A DNA stretch of 50,362 nucleotides from positions 1 to 50,362 of the forward strand of contig JBFHGJ010000036.1 of the NCBI GenBank assembly GCA_041583135.1. Direction: 5' to 3'. A program made the position numbers and the translations under genes. Of the stretch, positions 8,456 to 15,505 are shown piece by piece. Each line of letters begins with the position of its first letter. The first letter of the stretch is position 1. Below the pieces are notes generated by a model that was given only the letters and a program-made list of their open reading frames with translations, had not been told where the DNA came from and did no database searches. The DNA comes from JABSOG01 sp041583135. Its GTDB lineage: Bacteria; Pseudomonadota; Gammaproteobacteria; Enterobacterales; Alteromonadaceae.

Positions 8456-8979
8456 TGTTAATCCTGATGGAGACATGGGAATCCGTCAGGGATTTTATTG
8501 CTACCGGGGGCGACGTGTTATATATCGTCGCAGCGGTGCTCGTCATCATGTGGGTTATGATGTTAGAGCGCTACTTGTTTTTGGTCTCGGCCTTTCCCAA
8601 AGTTCGCAATCAAGTGATTGCGGACTGGGATGCCAGAGCAGATACAACCTCTTGGTATGCGCATAGAATTCGTGAAGCGTGGATTGCCCAGGCGTCTGAT
8701 AAGCTCGACGCTCGAATGATTCTGATAAAAACGTTGGTGGCGATGTGTCCACTAGTCGGCTTGCTCGGTACGGTTACCGGTATGATCCAGGTGTTTGAGA
8801 CCATGGGTAACCAAGGTACGGGTAATCCGAGGTTGATGGCCGAAGGTATTTCTATGGCAACTATCCCGACAATGTCGGGCATGGTCGCGGCAATTTCAGG
8901 GGTGTTCTTTAGCGCTCGTCTGGAAGCCAAAGTCAAAATGGCCAAAGAAGGTCTGGTCGATAGTCTGCCACATCACTAA
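8455..8979 (+). CDS. exbB2: ExbB2 proton-channel subunit
   Basis: A 174-residue protein with three membrane helices (LYIVAAVLVIMWVMML, and the pair around MCPLVGLLGTVTGMI and MSGMVAAISGVFF), the short MotA/TolQ/ExbB type. It forms the pentameric inner-membrane channel that, with ExbD, feeds proton-motive force to TonB. The start overlaps the ttpC stop by one base, with AAGGAG 8 bases before the ATG. Length fits the short ExbB2 class rather than the roughly 240-residue ExbB1. Confidence 0.9.
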   Translation: MLILMETWESVRDFIATGGDVLYIVAAVLVIMWVMMLERYLFLVSAFPKVRNQVIADWDARADTTSWYAHRIREAWIAQASDKLDARMILIKTLVAMCPLVGLLGTVTGMIQVFETMGNQGTGNPRLMAEGISMATIPTMSGMVAAISGVFFSARLEAKVKMAKEGLVDSLPHH

Positions 8980-8993
8980 GAAGAGAGATTTAC

Positions 8994-9401
8994 ATGGCTC
9001 GAAAACCTACAAGAGATGAAGAAGAAGCGGCGATTGATATGACGCCGATGCTCGACATCGTGTTTATCATGCTGATCTTCTTCATCGTCTCGACCTCGTT
9101 CTTAAAAGAAGCGGGTGTCGAAGTGAAAAAACCAGAAGCAGAATCTGCTGTCGCGACGAAAAAGGCGAACGTCTTTATCGCTGTGCGCGAGTCCGGTGAA
9201 ATCTGGATGGATAAAAGCGTCGTCGATATTGACCGTCTGTCTGCCAAAATCGAGCGTATGTTGGTTGAAACACCAACTGACGTTATCGTTATTCAAGCAG
9301 ACGTCGAAGCACCTCATGGGGTAGTGGTCAAAGTTATGGACGCTATCAAAGGTGCCAACGACCAGCTCAAGATATCAATTGCAGGGGAGAATGATTTATG
9401 A
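8994..9401 (+). CDS. exbD2: ExbD2 subunit
   Basis: A 135-residue protein with a short cytoplasmic tail, one membrane helix (MLDIVFIMLIFFIVSTSF) and a periplasmic domain. The conserved membrane aspartate is present at D21, just after the DMTPM motif; this residue carries protons in ExbD/TolR. It starts 14 bases after exbB2 and its stop overlaps the tonB2 start (ATGA), so the two are coupled. ExbD peptides sit inside the ExbB pentamer and engage TonB. Confidence 0.92.
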   Translation: MARKPTRDEEEAAIDMTPMLDIVFIMLIFFIVSTSFLKEAGVEVKKPEAESAVATKKANVFIAVRESGEIWMDKSVVDIDRLSAKIERMLVETPTDVIVIQADVEAPHGVVVKVMDAIKGANDQLKISIAGENDL

Positions 9402-10012
9402 TCCGTTTGTTAGCTGCTATCTTGATCGGCGCATCAGTCAGTTTTGCCCTATTCGTATTTATGGCTAAGTTGATCGCCGGTGGTGACAACCGCAATGACG
9501 AAGTGAAAGAGTCTATTCGTGTCGAGCTGTTCACGCAGCCGCCGAAAAGCACGACTCAGACCAAACGTCGTGTGCCGCCACCGCCGCCACCGCCACCTAA
9601 ACAGCCACCTAAGGCGCCAGAGCCTGAGCCTGAGAACAACGATGTTGACGCAGGCGGCTTCAATATGTCACCTCCGACGGTTGATATCGGTGGCGACAAT
9701 ATTGGTCTGGCAGGTCCGGGTGCAGGTTTGGGCCGCGATGGTGATGCAACGCCAATCGTACGTATTGAACCTAAATATCCAATGGCTGCACAGCGTAACG
9801 GCACCGAAGGTTGGGTTAAGTTGTCGTTCACCATCAATGAATTAGGTGAAGTAGAAGACGTTCAGGTTATTGATTCCGAACCTAGACGTGTATTCGACAA
9901 AGAAGCTCGTCGTGCGCTTAAACGCTGGAAGTACAAGCCTAAAATGGTTGATGGCAAGCCTGTTAAGATGCCAAATCAAATCGTTCAGCTTGACTTCACT
10001 ATGGAGAAATAA
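9398..10012 (+). CDS. tonB2: TonB2 energy-transducing protein
   Basis: A 204-residue TonB with an N-terminal membrane anchor (LLAAILIGASVSFALFVF). A short proline tract with eight consecutive prolines (about residues 62-69) follows, then an acidic Pro-Glu stretch. The C-terminal TonB domain is at about 125-204, including YPMAAQRNGTEGWVKLSF and ARRALKRWKYKP. The short periplasmic linker is typical of TonB2 rather than TonB1. It spans the periplasm and pulls the TonB box of outer-membrane receptors, possibly including the receptor at 46641. The start overlaps the exbD2 stop, with GGGGAGA upstream. Confidence 0.92.
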   Translation: MIRLLAAILIGASVSFALFVFMAKLIAGGDNRNDEVKESIRVELFTQPPKSTTQTKRRVPPPPPPPPKQPPKAPEPEPENNDVDAGGFNMSPPTVDIGGDNIGLAGPGAGLGRDGDATPIVRIEPKYPMAAQRNGTEGWVKLSFTINELGEVEDVQVIDSEPRRVFDKEARRALKRWKYKPKMVDGKPVKMPNQIVQLDFTMEK

Positions 10013-11304
10013 TGATGTTGAAAACTAAATTTCAAAAATCGATTTCTGCGATAGTAGTGACCGCCTCTTTGTTGGCTCCTGCGCTCTTTAGCGGCAGTGC
10101 TTTGGCATTGACCGACGAGGAGCGTATCGAGCGCCAAAACGCTAAAACTCAAGTACCATCGCCTCGCGTTGGTAAGAAAGTGGGTGAGGCATTTGAACTC
10201 TTTAGTGCCGAGCAAGTTAACGAAGCGTTGGCTTTGTTGCTTGAGGTTCGTGCTAAAGAAGGCTATGACAAAGCGTTTTTGCACAAGTTTATCGGTAACC
10301 TTTATGCCACTATCGATGAAAAAGCGGATGAAGCCATCAAGTATTTAACGTCGTCTTATGAACCTGATGTACTCAACTTTAAAGAACAGGGCGAAGTCAT
10401 TAATTTGCTTGCTCAGCTTTATATGATGCAGAAGGACTATCCTAAAGCGATCGAAAAGTATAAAGAATGGATGGCCTTTACCGGCGAAGAAAAGTCTAAT
10501 GTTTATATTCGTATTGCCAACGGCTACTACGAACTTAAGCAGATGGACAAGGTGATTGAGCCTGCTGACAAAGCCATTGCTTTGGCAAAAGCAGCCGGTG
10601 AAGAAAAGTCGATTAGCCCATACTCTTTGAAATTGGCTTCTTACTTCGAACGTAAGATGCTCAAAGATACAGTGAAAACCGCTGAGATCATCGTTAAAGA
10701 GTTTCCTGAAGAAGGTAAGAACTGGGTTCAACTTGGTATGTTCTACGCCATGGTTGAAGATTACAAGCGTGGTCTTTCAACAATGGAAATGGCATACAAG
10801 CAAGGCTTTTTGGAAAAAGCGAACGAGTTTCGTACGCTAGCCCAAATGTATTCTCACAACGGTTTGCCGATTAAGGCGGCGTTGTTGCAAGAGAAATACA
10901 TGAAGCTTGGCGTGATGGAGCGTGAAGAACTGAACCTGAAGAATCTTGGCAACTATTTTATGGCTGCTAAAGAGATGGCGAAGGCGGCGCAATATTTTGG
11001 TGAGGCGGCTAAGCTCACCGACAAAGCCTACTTCTACCGTCGTCAGGGCGAAATGCTGTTCTCTGCCGAACGATATTCGCAAGCCATTGCTCCTTTGAAA
11101 AAGGCGCTAGACAAAGACATTGACAACAAAAGTGCTGTCACTTTGACTCTGATGCAATCATACTTCTATAAAGGCGACTATCAATTGGCGTTTGACACGC
11201 TGATGGAAGCCAACAAGTATCCGAAAGCAAAAAGTCAGGTACGCGCATGGAAACAATACATCATTGATAAAGCCAAACATCATGGTGTAAAAATCAAGTC
11301 ATAA
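10012..11304 (+). CDS. TPR protein closing the TonB2 operon
   Basis: A 430-residue exported protein with signal peptide MLKTKFQKSISAIVVTAS.. cleaved near ALA-LTDEE. Repeated TPR-like helices follow through most of its length (ALALLLEVRAKEGYDKAFLH, AIEKYKEWMAFTGEEKSNVY and AQYFGEAAKLTDKAYFYRR). A TPR protein is commonly the last gene of TonB2 clusters of this type. The start overlaps the tonB2 stop (TAATGATG; ATG at 10012 or 10015). It probably scaffolds or stabilises the complex in the periplasm; this is inference from position. Confidence 0.85.
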   Translation: MMLKTKFQKSISAIVVTASLLAPALFSGSALALTDEERIERQNAKTQVPSPRVGKKVGEAFELFSAEQVNEALALLLEVRAKEGYDKAFLHKFIGNLYATIDEKADEAIKYLTSSYEPDVLNFKEQGEVINLLAQLYMMQKDYPKAIEKYKEWMAFTGEEKSNVYIRIANGYYELKQMDKVIEPADKAIALAKAAGEEKSISPYSLKLASYFERKMLKDTVKTAEIIVKEFPEEGKNWVQLGMFYAMVEDYKRGLSTMEMAYKQGFLEKANEFRTLAQMYSHNGLPIKAALLQEKYMKLGVMEREELNLKNLGNYFMAAKEMAKAAQYFGEAAKLTDKAYFYRRQGEMLFSAERYSQAIAPLKKALDKDIDNKSAVTLTLMQSYFYKGDYQLAFDTLMEANKYPKAKSQVRAWKQYIIDKAKHHGVKIKS

Positions 11305-11321
11305 GCGTTGATACTATCGTT

Positions 11322-11351
11322 AAAAAAGCCTCCATCCCGGAGGCTTTTTTT
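11322..11351 (+). terminator. Terminator of the TonB2 operon
   Basis: A6 followed by GCCTCC-ATCCC-GGAGGC and seven T, starting 18 bases after the last operon stop. The flanking A tract makes it potentially bidirectional. Confidence 0.9.
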
Positions 11352-11444
11352 ATGGCCATGGATGTAGCTATGTTTTGGGTGTGATTCAGCTGCTTGGCAA
11401 TTTGATGTTATACTTCGCGTAGTTGTGTGAACTAGGAGTGTAAT

Positions 11445-12218
11445 ATGAAAGGTATTAAAAGATTGTTGCCAATGCTATTTGGCTGCGTACTGGTGCTATC
11501 TGGTTGCGATCAGATATTTGAGCAGGTTGAGAATGCCAAAAAAGAGCGTCTGGCATTGGTGCAAATGTCGGAAAACGCTTTTGGCATGGGGAATATCATA
11601 CGTAAAACCCATGTGAGGCTATACAAAACTACGGATCCTGAAGAACGCTTGCAGCAATACCAAAAAGCAATAGCGGCGATTAACCGGTTAGAGCAGGACT
11701 TTATCAACAGCCCCAACAACGAACCACAAGGCAAAGTTATGGTTAGGGCCTTTGTTCCTTACGCTTTGGCCGTCACACAATTGTTGAAGACTCGTGATGA
11801 GTTTATTTTACCGCTGATCATCAGCAATGAAGATTTGTATATGGCGGCCAAAGATCCTGAAACGGCTCAGCGGTTTATCGAGCTGTTCAATCAGCTGCCG
11901 CAAAAGCTCTTGGCGCTTGAGTCTCAAATAGACGAGCTTGCGCAAAAAAATCTCAACAATTTGCACTTTACCCAGTTTAGCGAGGCGCTGAATAAGGGTT
12001 TTGATGAGTATGTTCACAAAGAACACGACGCAGTCAAAGAAGCTCTGCTAAAGCATCACCAAGACTTACTTAAAGACGCTCAAACCAAACAGCCGATTTT
12101 CGCATTTCTCGCCGCCAATCCCGATAAATTCCGGCTGGTGTATGGTGAGTTATATTTTCCTGATATCGACGACAAAAATCGCTATAAGTCGATGTTGCAG
12201 GATATTGGCGCGTTATAG
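11445..12218 (+). CDS. Unidentified lipoprotein
   Basis: A 257-residue protein with a clear lipoprotein signal (MKGIKRLLPMLFGCVLVLSGC; lipobox LSGC, Cys about residue 21). The rest is almost wholly helical and charged, with no cysteine or enzymatic motif after the lipobox. Residues about 60-200 are rich in Leu, Gln and Glu, as in helical-bundle lipoproteins (RLQQYQKAIAAINRLEQDF, FIELFNQLPQKLLALESQI). AGGAG sits 8 bases before the start. It stands alone between two gaps, convergent with the GGDEF-like gene. I do not recognise the family; an envelope location is the only supported statement. Confidence 0.75.
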   Translation: MKGIKRLLPMLFGCVLVLSGCDQIFEQVENAKKERLALVQMSENAFGMGNIIRKTHVRLYKTTDPEERLQQYQKAIAAINRLEQDFINSPNNEPQGKVMVRAFVPYALAVTQLLKTRDEFILPLIISNEDLYMAAKDPETAQRFIELFNQLPQKLLALESQIDELAQKNLNNLHFTQFSEALNKGFDEYVHKEHDAVKEALLKHHQDLLKDAQTKQPIFAFLAANPDKFRLVYGELYFPDIDDKNRYKSMLQDIGAL

Positions 12219-12225
12219 CAATAGT

Positions 12226-12741
12226 CTAAACATACCCTTGGCCGTGACGGTATTCTATTAGACGAAATTGTGCCTGCTCGCTCGGCAGAGGCTCAATACC
12301 GAGGACTTGGTCAAATACTTCGTTAATATTGAGCTGGTGGTCCGGTAGAACATGCAGAGCGCCGATAAAGGTGTTGTTTACCGTTTCGCGCAATTGTGCC
12401 TCGGCTGCCTTTAGATTTTGGATAATGCGCTCTATGACAACGAGGGCGCCTTCTGGTGCTAAATCAAATAGCCCGATGATAAACCTTGAGTGATTGAACC
12501 GCGAGACCAGGTCGGTTGCTCTATAGGTGGAGTTCTCCAGTAATTTCGCCAGTTGCTGAAATTCTTCAATATCGTTAGAAGAATGTAGGTTCAGCTTAGG
12601 CTGAATGTATAAAATCGATAGGGCTTTGTTTTCTCGGATCACCCGATGCCATTCTCGGTAAAATACTTCCATAAAATAGGCTTCATTGTATAAGCCGGTT
12701 TGTTGGTCTCTAAATGATGTGTTGTGAAACGAATAAATCAT
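12226..12741 (-). CDS. Degenerate GGDEF-domain protein
   Basis: A protein of 171 residues from the ATG at 12741 (a TTG at 12750 opens the frame). The N-terminus FRDQQTGLYNEAYFMEVFYR is the start of a GGDEF domain ('D..TGL.NR..F'). At the place of the GG[DE]EF loop the sequence reads SRFNHSRFIIGLF, so the signature is gone and diguanylate cyclase activity is not expected. No sensor domain or membrane helix is attached. The whole protein is about one GGDEF domain long. It might bind nucleotide or another protein, or be decaying, but the frame is intact. It converges on the lipoprotein gene, with only 7 bases between stops. Confidence 0.7.
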   Translation of the reverse strand: MIYSFHNTSFRDQQTGLYNEAYFMEVFYREWHRVIRENKALSILYIQPKLNLHSSNDIEEFQQLAKLLENSTYRATDLVSRFNHSRFIIGLFDLAPEGALVVIERIIQNLKAAEAQLRETVNNTFIGALHVLPDHQLNINEVFDQVLGIEPLPSEQAQFRLIEYRHGQGYV

Positions 12742-13044
12742 AACAATCAACCGTCTAGATTTTAATGGGATGTTTAACCATTACGCTGTGTATCTATGGG
12801 TAAACACACCTTTAGTATAGTTTGTAACGCGATGATCGCCAAATTCGCAAGGGACAGGCCAAATAGCTAATTAAAATCAATTGCTTGACCACTCAACGCA
12901 CGATGTTGTCAAATGAGTGAAATTGGCCCATGATAAATAAAACCTAAATTTATCAAAAAAGATTTGAAATGTTTTGTTAAAGCCAAAGGTCTTTTAATTT
13001 AACCTCAATTGTTTAACCGATTTCATCAATCGAAGGATCACATA
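12742..13044 (+). other. 303-base region upstream of the hvfA-like gene
   Basis: This divergent gap holds the promoters of the GGDEF-like gene (minus) and the hvfA-like precursor (plus). It is AT-rich near the precursor start. Several TTGAC/TTGTCA-like hexamers are present (12885, 12906), but none has a good -10 at 16-18 bases, so I make no promoter call. An ECF-type promoter is possible but not identifiable by eye. I see no gene here. Confidence 0.4.
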
Positions 13045-13620
13045 ATGAACACAATTAAAAAATCTAACGTTGCTATCGCTTTGGGCGCCTTAATGGTGAC
13101 TGGTATGTCAATCAATGCGCCGGCTCAAGCCAATCCATTTGAAGCCGCAGATCTTGCTGCGGGTTACCAGCTTGTCGGCGATGAAGGCAAATGTGGCGGT
13201 AAAGCGAAGAAGGAAGAAGGCAAATGCGGCGAAGGTAAATGCGGCGGCGATGCCAAGAAAAAAGAAGGCAAGTGCGGCGAAGGTAAATGTGGCGGCAAAG
13301 CCAAAAAAGAAGGCAAATGCGGCGAAGGTAAATGCGGTGGCGATGCCAAGAAAAAAGAAGGCAAGTGCGGCGAAGGTAAATGTGGCGGCAAAGCCAAAAA
13401 AGAAGGCAAGTGTGGCGAAGGTAAATGTGGCGGCAAAGCCAAAAAAGAAGGCAAGTGCGGCGAAGGTAAATGCGGCGGCGACGCCAAGAAAAAAGAAGGC
13501 AAGTGCGGCGAAGGTAAATGCGGTGGCGATGCCAAGAAAAAAGAAGGCAAGTGCGGCGAAGGTAAATGTGGCGGCACTGCCAAGGTTGCTGAGGGCAAAT
13601 GCGGCATGGCCAGTAGCTAG
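13045..13620 (+). CDS. hvfA: HvfA-like RiPP metallophore precursor with 18 EGKCG motifs
   Basis: A 191-residue secreted precursor. ATG at 13045 has AAGGA upstream and begins a signal peptide (MNTIKKSNVAIALGALMVTG.., cleavage near AQA-NPFEAA). A short leader (FEAADLAAGYQLVGD) follows, then the core. The core is one EGKCG, eight tandem units of EGKCGEGKCGG joined by alternating DAKKK, KAKK or TAKVA linkers, and a last EGKCG before MASS: 18 cysteines, all in EGKCG. In HvfA-type RiPPs an MNIO enzyme converts these cysteines into oxazolone/thioamide (or thiooxazole in bufferins) groups that bind copper. The maturase and partner genes lie directly downstream. Family identity is well supported by motif and context; copper binding here is inferred. 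The 18 motifs seem high. Confidence 0.92.
   Translation: MNTIKKSNVAIALGALMVTGMSINAPAQANPFEAADLAAGYQLVGDEGKCGGKAKKEEGKCGEGKCGGDAKKKEGKCGEGKCGGKAKKEGKCGEGKCGGDAKKKEGKCGEGKCGGKAKKEGKCGEGKCGGKAKKEGKCGEGKCGGDAKKKEGKCGEGKCGGDAKKKEGKCGEGKCGGTAKVAEGKCGMASS
13188..13610 (+). repeat. Tandem coding repeat of the EGKCG core
   Basis: Eight 45- or 48-bp units encode EGKCGEGKCGG plus a 4- or 5-residue lysine-rich linker. Neighbouring units are nearly identical at DNA level, differing mainly at third positions (AAATGC/AAGTGC, GGCGGC/GGTGGC) and by the 3-bp difference between linkers. Such an array can change length by slippage or recombination. Overlapping long frames on both strands are artefacts of the repeat. 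Confidence 0.9.
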
Positions 13621-13898
13621 GACCCGTTCGGAAATAGGTGTTGCCGGGCACTAGCTGGGTGGTAAATGGATTTACAGGAGCGTTCGACGTCAGCGGTCTA
13701 GGAAATTATCATGGATGAGAGTTTTCGGATGAAAACTTAGCTAAACGGCTGCTCTTTGCTTTACCGTTTGGCGAATAGGCTAACGGTAAGATGAGAAAGC
13801 ACAAAATAGCGTTATATTCATGCTTTGACTCACGGTAGTATGTTGTAAACCACAAAGCCAGCGTCAAGCTGGCTTTTCATTTTGGAAAGGTCGCTTTT
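13621..13898 (+). promoter_or_regulatory. hvfA-hvfB intergenic region with three hairpins
   Basis: The 278 bases between precursor and maturase can form AGTTTTC-GGAT-GAAAACT (13720-13737) and TTACCGTT/AACGGTAA (13761-13789). The third, listed separately, is terminator-like and lies just before the hvfB start. This arrangement would allow far more precursor than enzyme. A TTGACT at 13825 has no good -10, so a separate hvfB promoter is not shown. Confidence 0.5.
13854..13883 (+). terminator. Terminator or attenuator before hvfB
   Basis: AAAGCCAGC-GTCAA-GCTGGCTTT followed by TCATTTT, ending about 16 bases before the hvfB ATG. The T tract is interrupted, so partial read-through is plausible. Confidence 0.65.
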
Positions 13899-14753
13899 AT
13901 GATACAAGGTGCAGGGCTAGGCTTTCGCCGCGAAATGTTGGATGAGCTAGAGGTGCTAAAAGCTAACCCTCCGGCTTTTATGGAGGTCGCCCCCGAGAAC
14001 TGGATACCTTTTGGTGGTCAATACCAGCGACTATTCGCTGAACTGGCGCAGCAATATCCTTTTGTCTGTCATGGCCTGTCTTTATCAATCGGTTCATATG
14101 AGCCATTAGATCTAGACTTTGTGCGTCAGGTTAAAGCCTTTATCGATCAGCACAACATTTGCCTGTATTCCGAACATCTCAGCTACTGTTCAGGCAGCGG
14201 CCATTTATATGATTTGATGCCAATTCCGTTTACTGACGATGCGGTCAAACACGTCGTTGAGCGCATTGATATTGTGCAAGATATCTTAGAGCAGAAGATT
14301 GCGTTGGAAAATGTGTCTTATTACTGTGCCCCGGGTAAAACCATGCCGGAGATTGAATTTTTGAATCGGGTGTTGGAGCAGGCAGACTGCCTTTTACTGC
14401 TCGATGTCAATAATATCTATGTCAACTCGGTCAATCATCGCTACGATGCATTGGCGTTTTTAAAGCAACTACCAACCGAGCGTATCGCTTATGGCCATAT
14501 TGCCGGTCACTATAACGAAGCGGCAGATTTAATCGTTGATACCCATGGTGCCGACGTCATCGAATCGGTATGGACGCTGCTGGATGAAGCCTATCGTCAT
14601 CACGGTGTGTTTCCGACTTTGCTCGAGCGAGATTTCAATATTCCACCGATGGGCGAAATGCTTGCTGAAGTCCAGCGAATAAGAGACTACCAGCAAAAGT
14701 ATCATGATCAGGTGCTGCCTTGGCCGCAAACGGCATTGTTGGAGCGAGTGTAG
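13899..14753 (+). CDS. hvfB: HvfB-like MNIO (DUF692) RiPP maturase
   Basis: A 284-residue TIM-barrel enzyme of the multinuclear non-haem iron oxidase family. Family landmarks are intact: GAGLGFR at the start, H58 in CHGLSLSIGS, E92-H93 in YSEHLSY, E137-N138 in LENVSYY, D169-V-N-N in LLDVNNIYVNS, H200 in YGHIAGH, D214-H216 in DTHGADV, and E243 in LLERDFNIPP. These are the positions expected to hold the iron cluster. The family modifies cysteines of a RiPP precursor using oxygen; here the substrate is almost certainly the EGKCG protein encoded upstream. AAAGG precedes the ATG. The stop overlaps the hvfC start (TAGTG), so the pair is coupled. Confidence in the family is high; the exact product is unproven. 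Confidence 0.93.
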   Translation: MIQGAGLGFRREMLDELEVLKANPPAFMEVAPENWIPFGGQYQRLFAELAQQYPFVCHGLSLSIGSYEPLDLDFVRQVKAFIDQHNICLYSEHLSYCSGSGHLYDLMPIPFTDDAVKHVVERIDIVQDILEQKIALENVSYYCAPGKTMPEIEFLNRVLEQADCLLLLDVNNIYVNSVNHRYDALAFLKQLPTERIAYGHIAGHYNEAADLIVDTHGADVIESVWTLLDEAYRHHGVFPTLLERDFNIPPMGEMLAEVQRIRDYQQKYHDQVLPWPQTALLERV

Positions 14754-15505
14754 TGGGGGATTTCAAGCAACTGCAACAGGATTTTATCAACCATATTCGT
14801 GATCCTGAAAATCATCCAGAGGTGGCCGGTATTGAAGACAGGCGCCTAAAAATTTACCGCGAGTTGTTTTTCAACAACGTATTGGGCTTTGTCAGTTCTG
14901 GTTTTCCTGTGCTTTGCAGTTTGTATGATGAGTGCCGCTGGCAAGCCTTGGTCAGGCGCTTTTTTATCGAGCATGATTGTAAAAGCCCTTATTTTATCGA
15001 TATCAGCAAAGCCTTTTTGAACTGGCTGAGCCAAGAGCGTGAACCGCAGGATGACGATTATCCATTTATGCTGGAGTTGGCTCATTATGAATGGGCCGAA
15101 CTTGATGTCTCAGTGCGTCAAGTTGTTCATGAGCACGCAAAAATTGCGCCTGATGAGATTGGCGATGCCCCTTTGGTGCTTTGTGAAACCGCATGGCCTT
15201 TGAGTTATTCATTTGCAGTGCATCAGATCTCTGCCGACAACAAGCCGACCGAAGGGCAGCCCGGTGGTGTCCATTTGATTGTCTATCGCGACGAAGACGA
15301 CGACGTTCAGTTTATGCAGATAAATGGGGTGACTGCGATGTTATTGCAACTGATAGGGGATAATCCCGGTGCCACCCTATCTCCCTTAATTGAAGCAATG
15401 TGTGAAATGTTGCCGCACTTTGCGCCTGAGCAAATTGAAGCGGGCGCAAATGATGTGATGGCTATGTTGGCCGAACGCAAAATCGTAAGACGCTTAAGCT
15501 CTTAA
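14753..15505 (+). CDS. hvfC: HvfC-like RiPP maturation partner (DUF2063)
   Basis: A 250-residue protein starting at GTG 14753, overlapping the hvfB stop by one base, with GGAG 8 bases upstream. An earlier TTG lies inside hvfB and is less likely. The N-terminal half is a typical DUF2063 domain: LQQDFINHIRDPENHP, RRLKIYRELFFNNVLGF and SSGFPVLCSLY. It was once annotated as 'putative DNA-binding', but in MNIO clusters it is the partner that presents the precursor to the maturase. The C-terminal part is more variable and ends LAERKIVRRLSS. No DoxX-type gene follows. The 3' end overlaps the convergent patatin gene by 12 bases. Confidence 0.9.
   Translation: MGDFKQLQQDFINHIRDPENHPEVAGIEDRRLKIYRELFFNNVLGFVSSGFPVLCSLYDECRWQALVRRFFIEHDCKSPYFIDISKAFLNWLSQEREPQDDDYPFMLELAHYEWAELDVSVRQVVHEHAKIAPDEIGDAPLVLCETAWPLSYSFAVHQISADNKPTEGQPGGVHLIVYRDEDDDVQFMQINGVTAMLLQLIGDNPGATLSPLIEAMCEMLPHFAPEQIEAGANDVMAMLAERKIVRRLSS

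Noticed and set aside
13112..13651. Long frames on both strands across the EGKCG repeat
   Set aside because: They are shifts of the same tandem repeat, give low-complexity His/Leu/Pro or Lys/Ala strings, and lack ribosome-binding sites. Only the frame with signal peptide and EGKCG is credible.
13825..13850. TTGACT as a separate hvfB promoter
   Set aside because: Best -10 candidates are at 14-15 bases with poor match, so I left hvfB expression as read-through or unknown.
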